Shown here: positions 1 to 5,856 of the stretch, piece by piece
Numbering within the stretch: the stretch's first letter is position 1
Layout: each line of letters starts with the position of its first letter
DNA from: a virus
Length of the DNA: 40,570 nt
Virus record (IMG/VR): IMGVR_UViG_3300033886_000044
Coordinates: 1-40,570 of that record
Strand: one strand, 5' to 3'
The notes under the pieces: generated by a model
Database searches by the model: none
Told to the model about the DNA's origin: nothing
What the model saw: only the letters and a program-made list of their open reading frames with translations
Made by a program: the position numbers and the translations under genes

Positions 1-89
1 GTGAGGTGTACGTCGTAACCGAGAAGGTAATTGGAGGGTATGGAATGTAGACGCCTCGAAACGGGTCGTAGACCCACCCTTCGGTAGCT
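1..89. repeat. Terminal direct repeat, copy 1 (contig overlap)
   Basis: Bases 1-89 are identical to 40482-40570. The repeat lies inside an open reading frame that continues in frame across the join. It is therefore more likely an assembly overlap of a circular or circularly permuted genome than a physical T7-type terminal repeat. Confidence 0.9.
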
Positions 90-580
90 GTGGTCGTCTC
101 GGTTTGAGTTGTAGTTTCTTGAGGAGGCGTGGTAGTGGTCTCGCTTGGTGCTGTGGTGGTTACCGTCACCTCGTAGTGGGGCTGTTTCCACTCTCCGGTG
201 TCCGGGTCGTAGTAACCTCTTAGCAGCCGCAGCGCCGCGAGCAGGTCGAGGATCGCACGCAGGCTCCGTGTAAGGTCCCAGATGTAGTCGAGCTGCGACC
301 TTACGTCGTTCGGGATGTCCTCAACCAGAGCGCCGATGGACGCTAAGGCCCCTTGCCAGCCGCCAGAAGGTCTTGGTATGCCTCCACCTATGATGGTCCA
401 AGGGTCAAGGCTGCCGGGCCTCAATAAATCCCCCGGCCTTGGCTGGGGCATGAGTATGCCCCAAAGGGGGTCCGTTGGCCCCAGCCACCAAGGAGCACCG
501 CCCGGGGGTATGCTGGCATACCACCCACCACCCCAAGCTCCACCCCACGGGTCTCTCGCGAAGAACGGATCGTTCGGCAT
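1..580 (-). CDS. Thr-rich repeat virion-like protein, N-terminal part (gene continues at 40481)
   Basis: Function is not recognised. The ATG at 580 lies one base after the stop of the upstream gene. The frame runs open to base 1 and, in the circular genome, continues from 40481 to a stop at 39952, giving 369 aa in total. Residues 1-80 are rich in Gly, Trp and Pro. Residues 85-120 look alpha-helical. A degenerate repeat with the motif YYDP follows at about 122, then Thr/Glu/Gln linkers, then a full repeat (GWVYDPFRGVYIPYP) at about 168-182. Its place among tail and ejection genes makes a structural, perhaps surface-exposed, role likely. The low-complexity Thr stretches resemble mucin-type linkers, but no glycosylation can be shown from sequence. 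Confidence 0.75.
   Translation of the reverse strand, partial: MPNDPFFARDPWGGAWGGGWYASIPPGGAPWWLGPTDPLWGILMPQPRPGDLLRPGSLDPWTIIGGGIPRPSGGWQGALASIGALVEDIPNDVRSQLDYIWDLTRSLRAILDLLAALRLLRGYYDPDTGEWKQPHYEVTVTTTAPSETTTTPPQETTTQTETTTATEGWVYDPFRGVYIPYPPITFSVTTYTS
90..127. repeat. 38-bp direct repeat, copy B (Thr-rich linker)
   Basis: This segment is identical to 40445-40482. Both copies encode the linker peptide PPQETTTQTETTT in the Thr-rich protein on the minus strand. The two copies immediately flank the 89-bp contig overlap, so the number of linker units at the join could be mis-assembled. Confidence 0.85.
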
Positions 581-581
581 C

Positions 582-1391
582 TCACCACCACCCAAACAGT
601 CGCCCTAAGTAGGGCAGCAAACTGAGTCCGAAGGACGCCCACTGGGCGGCTGCGCCCGGGGCAGAGCCATGCACTTCGCTCGTGGTCTCACCGCCCAGCG
701 GGATGCCAACCAACCGCATGTACTCCTGCAAGGCCAGTCGTGGGGCCATCTGCCCCCACTGGAACCTTGCGATGTCCTCATTGATCCGGGCCTGCTCCAA
801 GGCCCGCTCCTGCGCCCCGACTCCGCTTAGCACTTGGCCCGGAAAGGCTAAGGTCTGCTGGATCGTGGGGATTGCCCCAATGCCACTGAGGGCTGCTTGC
901 AGCCCCGTCTCGTAGGCCCGGTTGTACATCTGAGAGGAGATGTTCCCCATCTCCTGCGCGGCCCGCTGCATGGCAAGGCCCTCGGCCAGCGCCTGGCGCG
1001 TGCCCCCATAGCTCCCGGAGGCCACCGCCCCGCTCCGGATAGCCGGGAGGGCCTGCTCCCTTAACTGCTGCATCACCGGCTGGATTGCTCCCTGCACAGC
1101 AGCCCTGATGTACGGGTTCCTCTCTACATCGTAGGCCTGCATCAAGAAGTTCGCAGTCGGGATCGCGCCCTCAGCGAGCTGGGCCATCGGCCCTGCCTGC
1201 TCCTGGAGGTACTGATGCGCCAGGACCTCCGCGGGCCTGAAGTCTGCCACAGTGGACCCGGGATAGAACTGGGGCGGCCCCTGTTCATACTGCCTCCTGG
1301 CCTCTTGGAGGCCGTGCAGCAGGTACGGCAACTGGACCGATGGTACGCTAGTGGACGATACCGTCCTTGTCGTCCCGGCGCTCTTGGACAT
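582..1391 (-). CDS. Putative virion / DNA ejection protein
   Basis: 269 aa, starting at an ATG with a strong upstream AAGGAGGTAGG ribosome site. It is Ala-, Gln- and Gly-rich and mostly helical. A central segment of the type GSYGGTRQALAEGLAMQRAAQ recurs in internal virion or ejection proteins of podovirus-like phages, and the C-terminus is hydrophobic (LLPYLGRLFGWW). It lies between the nozzle/GNAT genes and the Thr-rich and giant ejection genes, which fits an injected virion protein. There is no catalytic motif. The first 44 nt overlap the end of the GNAT gene. The ejection role is inferred from position and composition. Confidence 0.6.
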   Translation of the reverse strand: MSKSAGTTRTVSSTSVPSVQLPYLLHGLQEARRQYEQGPPQFYPGSTVADFRPAEVLAHQYLQEQAGPMAQLAEGAIPTANFLMQAYDVERNPYIRAAVQGAIQPVMQQLREQALPAIRSGAVASGSYGGTRQALAEGLAMQRAAQEMGNISSQMYNRAYETGLQAALSGIGAIPTIQQTLAFPGQVLSGVGAQERALEQARINEDIARFQWGQMAPRLALQEYMRLVGIPLGGETTSEVHGSAPGAAAQWASFGLSLLPYLGRLFGWW

Positions 1392-1827
1392 TGCCCCCTA
1401 CCTCCTTAACTACGACCGAGTATACCTCACGAAAGCCCAGACCGGCTAGCTTCCTTACCCAGCCACGCCGACCTACTACCTCAATCCGCTGGAGGCCCTG
1501 CTCGCGGCAGAACTGCTCTAGGACACGCAAGAGGGCCTCCATCCACACACTCAGGTTCTTGCCTTGCAGGGTCACCACTCGCAGGATCGCAATGCGGGGG
1601 AAGTCCACGACCTGGGTCGTAGCGACCCCTACAATCCGCTCATTCTCAAGGACGGCCCAGATCTGAATCCTTCCCTCCTCGAAGCCCTTCAGGAGGTCTT
1701 CGACCTCCATCTCACCGTTGGCGTACTTGAGCGCCTGGTGGGTCCAGTCGTGGAGCCACTGGAGCACCCGCTCCGTCCCGACGGAGACCCACGTGACTTG
1801 GTACACGGACACTACAGCTTCACCCAT
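1348..1827 (-). CDS. GNAT-fold acetyltransferase-like protein
   Basis: 159 aa. The central and C-terminal part has the GNAT layout: a strand pair around IWAVLENERIVGVATTQVV, a helix (about residues 93-112), then RIEVVGRRGWVRKLAGLGF and a final strand. Comparable small GNAT proteins sit beside tail and ejection genes in many podovirus-like phages, and their substrates are unknown. The start at 1827 overlaps the end of the previous gene by 16 nt and has a poor ribosome site. A GTG seven codons further in is an alternative. The last 14 codons overlap the next gene. Activity is not established; the acetyl-CoA loop is poorly conserved to my eye. Confidence 0.65.
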   Translation of the reverse strand: MGEAVVSVYQVTWVSVGTERVLQWLHDWTHQALKYANGEMEVEDLLKGFEEGRIQIWAVLENERIVGVATTQVVDFPRIAILRVVTLQGKNLSVWMEALLRVLEQFCREQGLQRIEVVGRRGWVRKLAGLGFREVYSVVVKEVGGNVQERRDDKDGIVH

Positions 1828-2015
1828 ATCCCGTTAACCCTTGCGTAGTAGCCCCGACCAGAGCCGGGGTTCCAGTTCGTCCCGTCCGCATACACTACCA
1901 TCGGCTCATAAATCCGACGCGGCTCCCTGTGCTGCTCCTTGAGGAGCAGCTCCCTCAGCTCCTGCACCTCGGCGCGGAGCGCCTCAAGCTGCTGTTGAAG
2001 GTCACCTACAACCAT
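1812..2015 (-). CDS. Small coiled-coil virion-like protein
   Basis: 67 aa, preceded by GGAGGATCTGGG. Residues 1-28 form a short heptad coiled coil (leucine-rich, with LEALRAEVQELRELL). The C-terminal half ends in an aromatic beta-like tail (GYYARVNGIWVKL). A similar aromatic ending is seen on the 395-aa protein at 38761-39948. It overlaps the nozzle gene end by 10 nt and the GNAT start by 16 nt, so it is translationally coupled within the tail operon. The function is unknown; a small tail accessory or chaperone role is possible. Confidence 0.65.
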   Translation of the reverse strand: MVVGDLQQQLEALRAEVQELRELLLKEQHREPRRIYEPMVVYADGTNWNPGSGRGYYARVNGIWVKL

Positions 2016-3550
2016 CCCAGATCCTCCGCAACCTCCAAGGCGTAGCCGTGTAGGGTCCAGTCCTGCGTCCCCGTGTGCTCGAACCTGATGTCGAAGAAGC
2101 GTCCGGTGACGTAGAGGTCTACTTTCTTCTCGTTCGTCGTGTAGACCTTCTGCACCACCGGTCCAGCTTCGTCCGACAGGTGCATCCGGCCACGCACCGT
2201 CACAAGGAACGATGTAGGCGTCGAGGCCTCAAAGCGAGGCCAAATGGACATGAGCCGCTTCACGCGCGGGGGCGGCTCAATGGAGAGCCACTTGCGCTCC
2301 AGCACGCTGTACGTCTCGCCAACCGTTCGCGAGGGCCGCTTGACAGTGCTGTCCGCACACGCAAGCACGATGCTCCCAATCACCTCCCGGCTGGCTACCG
2401 CCCCTATGTCCCACTGATCCCTTCCAGAGTTCCAGTCCCCGCTGCTGCCGCTCCACCGGTCCACAGCCGACCTGGCAACCCCAACCGCAGCAGCCCCCAT
2501 TACCCTGCTAAGGGACCTGATGGTCCATGTGTTGTATGCCCAGTTCCACACCAAGGCTGTGTCTAGCTCCGTTCCTCCCGTTGGAAACAGGATCCACACC
2601 TCACGTGTCAGACGGTCCGGCACCACACAGACCCGGTGGCGGCTCTGGGCACGCAGGTTCCTGAAGAACCAGGACCGAACCTTGGGTGTGGCAATGCTCT
2701 GCACGCCGCCCTGCGACAGCAGGACGATGTCGTTGTCCGTCACCACGAAGTGGCCTGTGCCGATGTCGGCTACCGCCCCAAGCGCCAGGATGCCTGAGGT
2801 GTTCGACACCTGGGAGAAGGCAAACACGCTCATGCCGCCGACATAGCGCATGGCCCAGGTGGAGGTTTCACCGTAGATGATGTTCACATCACCTAGGGGG
2901 AGGCAGTCCACCAAGGCGTCCGATCCCGGCACGAGCACCACCTCTCCCGCGTCCACTGCGGGGTCCGCCTCGTTCCAGCTTGCCGGCACCGTACCTGGGT
3001 CTGCGGTGTGAGACCACTTCACCATGCGCGGGAAGGTACCCGAACTCTTCTTGACGTTGAGCGCCACTAAGTGGTACTTGAAGGGCCGCAAGGCCCCAGC
3101 CGTGGTACCCGCGGGCCAAGCGGGCAGGTCTACCAGCCGTACGCTGACGTCCTGATCAAGCCAAGCCTGCGGCGTGTCCACTCCGTTGTTGAAGATCGGC
3201 ACGCCGTTGAAGTCCGCCAGATGCCATCTGTGCTCCAAGCTCCCGCTGTACGGACCGGAGGCCCGGGTGATGTTCTCCTCATTCCCCTCCACATCACGGG
3301 CGTAGATGCTCTCCCTGTCCGCGTAGATGTAGTGGCTCGTAAGCGTGCCCGGGATGAACATCAACTCCAGCGGCTCGACCTGGGTGTCGAAGGCCACCTC
3401 AAGGCCCCGCGCCTTCTTGGCGACGCCCTCCTCGAACACCACCCCTCGAACGTCAGTCCACACGTTGATCGGGACCTGACGGTAGGCGTCAGGAGAGAGG
3501 TCCTTCACGACCCCGTGCTCGCCCGGAGATGTTACCTCAACGAAGATCAT
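2006..3550 (-). CDS. Tail nozzle / head-completion protein (P22 gp10 / T7 gp12-like)
   Basis: 514 aa, all-beta in appearance with repeated Gly/Asn/Trp turns. It includes an N-terminal motif typical of podoviral nozzle proteins (DAYRQVPINVWTDVRGVVF) and a central beta-propeller-like region with VWNWAYNTWTIRS near residue 335. Proteins of this kind plug the portal-adaptor channel and form the tail tube tip. The gene directly follows the adaptor, and the ATG at 3550 overlaps the adaptor stop by 4 nt (ATGA). This adaptor-nozzle order matches podoviral tail modules. The assignment to nozzle rather than needle-side accessory is by layout and size. Confidence 0.7.
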   Translation of the reverse strand: MIFVEVTSPGEHGVVKDLSPDAYRQVPINVWTDVRGVVFEEGVAKKARGLEVAFDTQVEPLELMFIPGTLTSHYIYADRESIYARDVEGNEENITRASGPYSGSLEHRWHLADFNGVPIFNNGVDTPQAWLDQDVSVRLVDLPAWPAGTTAGALRPFKYHLVALNVKKSSGTFPRMVKWSHTADPGTVPASWNEADPAVDAGEVVLVPGSDALVDCLPLGDVNIIYGETSTWAMRYVGGMSVFAFSQVSNTSGILALGAVADIGTGHFVVTDNDIVLLSQGGVQSIATPKVRSWFFRNLRAQSRHRVCVVPDRLTREVWILFPTGGTELDTALVWNWAYNTWTIRSLSRVMGAAAVGVARSAVDRWSGSSGDWNSGRDQWDIGAVASREVIGSIVLACADSTVKRPSRTVGETYSVLERKWLSIEPPPRVKRLMSIWPRFEASTPTSFLVTVRGRMHLSDEAGPVVQKVYTTNEKKVDLYVTGRFFDIRFEHTGTQDWTLHGYALEVAEDLGWL

Positions 3551-4425
3551 TCGTCTTCGAACCCCTTGAACCTCGGATCCGTGCTCGCGACCGCCCGCGA
3601 GATGGTTTGGGTAGCGAGTCTCTGCAATGCCAGCGTGAGGTCCTCCTGAAACAGCACAGCCGCCGATTGGTCACGCAGGTAGCGGGCCACTTGTCGCCCG
3701 GCGTAGGAAACCAGAACGTCCGGTGCATATGTGAGCCACCTGTTCTTGTCCACATCGCCTAAGTTAGCATCCCGTGCATAGTAGAGAATGTTGATGGCGT
3801 ACGAAATGTCCGGAATCGGACGGAGGTAGATCTTGTCGCCGACCACTGCGTAATAAGTAGGGGGGCCTTGCAGGGGCAGCATGCCTTGGATGCGATGGAC
3901 TCCCACCTTCTGGAGAGGCCTCCAACCCCCACTTACCTGCAGGGCAGCACTGCTCGTGTGCCCCGACTCAGCATGCTCCCGCAGAAAGTCATCCGGCAAC
4001 GTTACGTGCTCGACGCCAGCAGAGGTGCCCAGCGTGGCGGCTGCTACGAGGAACCACGGGAGTGGCTCCGTAGCCTCCAGCGCGTGCTGGGCCATGATCA
4101 GCTCCTGCACGATGTAGTCATCCAGCCCCGTGCGGCTCCCGAGCCGAGAGGAGATAAGGCTTATCGCCTCGGGTTTGGTAAGGCCCAAAGTGGTAACGAA
4201 CGGCCCCACTGTGGTGCGGTACCACGCAATGTGGGAGTCACCGGGCTGAGGTGGGTACACGTAGGTGATGACATTCCCGGACAGCGTGAAGTCCGCACCC
4301 GGCCTCTGCACCACACCGTTCAGCACGAGCAAGAGGCTCTGCGGCGGGTCCGGCGCGTACTGGAGGGTAAAGACCCTGTTGGTGCCGTCTATGACACCTT
4401 GCGGAACCTCACTGTCTCTGAACAC
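3547..4425 (-). CDS. Head-tail adaptor protein (gp11/gp4-like)
   Basis: 292 aa from a GTG with an upstream GGGAG. Residues 1-68 form a beta domain found at the start of several phage structural proteins (VPQGVIDGTNRVFTL, LVLNGVVQRPGADFTLSG). Residues 80-292 resemble podoviral adaptors (tail tubular protein A type): helices around LISSRLGSRTGLDDYIV, a beta insertion, and a terminal helix with YAGRQVARYLRDQSAA. It would form the ring beneath the portal and receive the nozzle encoded next. The unusual point is the extra N-terminal beta domain. Adaptor identity is inferred from fold-like features plus gene order. Confidence 0.65.
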   Translation of the reverse strand: MFRDSEVPQGVIDGTNRVFTLQYAPDPPQSLLLVLNGVVQRPGADFTLSGNVITYVYPPQPGDSHIAWYRTTVGPFVTTLGLTKPEAISLISSRLGSRTGLDDYIVQELIMAQHALEATEPLPWFLVAAATLGTSAGVEHVTLPDDFLREHAESGHTSSAALQVSGGWRPLQKVGVHRIQGMLPLQGPPTYYAVVGDKIYLRPIPDISYAINILYYARDANLGDVDKNRWLTYAPDVLVSYAGRQVARYLRDQSAAVLFQEDLTLALQRLATQTISRAVASTDPRFKGFEDE

Positions 4426-4768
4426 CTTCTTTCTCTCCCTTCAGCGCACCTACAGCCATCTCGATGGCCAGATTGATGGCTGAGTCCGGAGCGTTCGGGA
4501 AGGCCTTCTTCAAGGCCTGAAAGGCAATCTGCCGCAGGCCCTCCTCAGGCGTCCCGTAGGCAAGCAGGGGCACGCCCAAGTGATCAGCGGCATTGAGCAG
4601 CTCCTTAGGGGTCCTGTTCGGTGTAAGTGCTGCAATCACACTGCACACCTCATACGCCTTGCGGATGTACGGCACCGCCCGCTCCACGCCCTTGAGCAGC
4701 TTGTCTGCGAATCTGCCACCGAACAGGTCACTGAGAAGCTGGCGAAGCTTCGACAGAAACGTCTTCAT
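4409..4768 (-). CDS. Hypothetical small helical protein
   Basis: 119 aa. The ATG at 4768 overlaps the upstream stop as ATGA, which decides the start over a longer in-frame option. It is predominantly helical with a basic N-terminus (MKTFLSKLRQLLSDLF). A short hydrophobic stretch lies around VCSVIAALTP and an amphipathic C-terminal helix at NLAIEMAVGALKGEKEG. It follows the coiled-coil membrane protein in the lysis/tail block. I do not recognise the family. A minor virion or lysis accessory role is possible but unsupported. Confidence 0.6.
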   Translation of the reverse strand: MKTFLSKLRQLLSDLFGGRFADKLLKGVERAVPYIRKAYEVCSVIAALTPNRTPKELLNAADHLGVPLLAYGTPEEGLRQIAFQALKKAFPNAPDSAINLAIEMAVGALKGEKEGVQRQ

Positions 4769-5376
4769 CTCAACACCCCCACAACAGCGACTGCCGCCGA
4801 ACCAAGCAGCAACCACTTCTGCCACTTAGAGAGCTTCGTGGCTTGCTTCACATTGGCCGTGGCCTCCCGCACGTTCTCGGCAATCGCGGGGGTCTCCCGA
4901 CGCCAAGTGCGCGCGGTCTGGGCCAGCTCTCCGGCCGTTACCTTGGACGCAGCAGTGAAGCCCAAGACCTGCGGAGTCACAAGCTCCACCATTCGGTTCG
5001 TAGACTGGAGGACTCGGGATGCGTCCGATCGCAGCACAGACAGCTCGCTCACGAGCTTCTCTTCCGTCGAGGTTAGCCCTCGTTCCACTTGGCGCTCCAA
5101 GCCCTCCAGCCTACGATCCAGAACGAGGCGGAACCCGTCCACCTCGCTCCGAAGGTCCTTCCTCACGGCTCTCAGCTCTGCCCGAAGCTCAGCACGAGTA
5201 GCCTGGATCTCAGCGATGGCGGCAGCCCGAGTGGTGCGGATTTCGTCCACTGCGTCGGCCCTCGCCGCACGGATTTCGTCCCTGATGCCTAGGACCGCTT
5301 CCCGGACCCCCGCCGCGAGCCACGCAAAGCTGAGGGCCACAACCATGACACCGATACTAAGAGCCTCACGCAACAC
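4765..5376 (-). CDS. Coiled-coil protein with terminal membrane segments (possible spanin-like)
   Basis: 203 aa from a GTG at 5376. Residues about 6-22 are hydrophobic (IGVMVVALSFAWLAAGV). Residues about 30-115 form a long Ala/Arg/Glu coiled coil with 11-residue-like repeats (EIRAARADAVDEIRTTRA). A second hydrophobic segment ends the protein (WLLLGSAAVAVVGVL). No cysteine or lipobox is present. It overlaps the end of the lysozyme by 11 nt. Its place beside lysozyme and its two membrane segments joined by a coiled coil suggest an envelope-spanning lysis role. However, unimolecular spanins normally start with a lipobox, so spanin is only an inference. A tail or ejection role is the alternative. 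Confidence 0.55.
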   Translation of the reverse strand: MLREALSIGVMVVALSFAWLAAGVREAVLGIRDEIRAARADAVDEIRTTRAAAIAEIQATRAELRAELRAVRKDLRSEVDGFRLVLDRRLEGLERQVERGLTSTEEKLVSELSVLRSDASRVLQSTNRMVELVTPQVLGFTAASKVTAGELAQTARTWRRETPAIAENVREATANVKQATKLSKWQKWLLLGSAAVAVVGVLR

Positions 5377-5818
5377 CGCTCAACCCTCGAAGGAAGATGG
5401 CTCTCTCACGCTTCCTTCTGTCGTACAAGCCCCTTGAGAACCTCCCCTTCACGTTGGACCACCTCAAGAATTCATCGGCGGCCTCCTGATACTTGCCCTG
5501 CTTCAGCAGCCTCACAAGGGTGGAACCCTCCATCGCCCTCGTCCCCACGTTGTAGGTCCACAGGACTAGCGCGTCCCACTGATTCTGGTTCAGCTTGACG
5601 CCCTGCAAGGCCTTGCGCAGGGCCGGCTCGACCACCTTGCTGATGTGCTCCACCATCAGCTTCCGAGCCTCCTCCCGCGTGATGGACTTGCCCCTGTACT
5701 TCTCTGGATCCACGTGGGTCCCGAAGCCAATGGCGTGGCCCTTCACGTCGAACTTCAAGATCGGCGTAAAGCCCTCTAGGCTCTCTAGAATCTTCAGGGC
5801 TTCCTCGCTGACCTTCAT
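5366..5818 (-). CDS. Endolysin, GH24 phage lysozyme
   Basis: 150 aa, the usual size for T4/P22-type lysozymes, which hydrolyse the glycan strands of peptidoglycan. Glu15 in LEGF matches the catalytic acid, Asp24 follows nine residues later, and the GxG turn IGFG follows at 30-33. Later conserved parts are NQNQWDALVLWTYNVG (residues 78-93) and the C-terminal RRKRE helix. The Thr expected just before the IGxG turn is Ala29 here, and a Thr occurs after the turn at 34. No signal peptide is visible, so release would rely on the holin encoded upstream. GAGGCAGAAGCG precedes the ATG. Confidence 0.85.
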   Translation of the reverse strand: MKVSEEALKILESLEGFTPILKFDVKGHAIGFGTHVDPEKYRGKSITREEARKLMVEHISKVVEPALRKALQGVKLNQNQWDALVLWTYNVGTRAMEGSTLVRLLKQGKYQEAADEFLRWSNVKGRFSRGLYDRRKRERAIFLRGLSGVA

Positions 5819-5856
5819 CGCTTCTGCCTCACGACAGCGCCCTCAGAGCAACTGCC

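Noticed and set aside
1-89. Physical direct terminal repeat of the T7 type
   Set aside because: It is only 89 bp, located within an uninterrupted coding frame and bounded by short coding repeats. An assembly overlap is the simpler explanation, though not proven.
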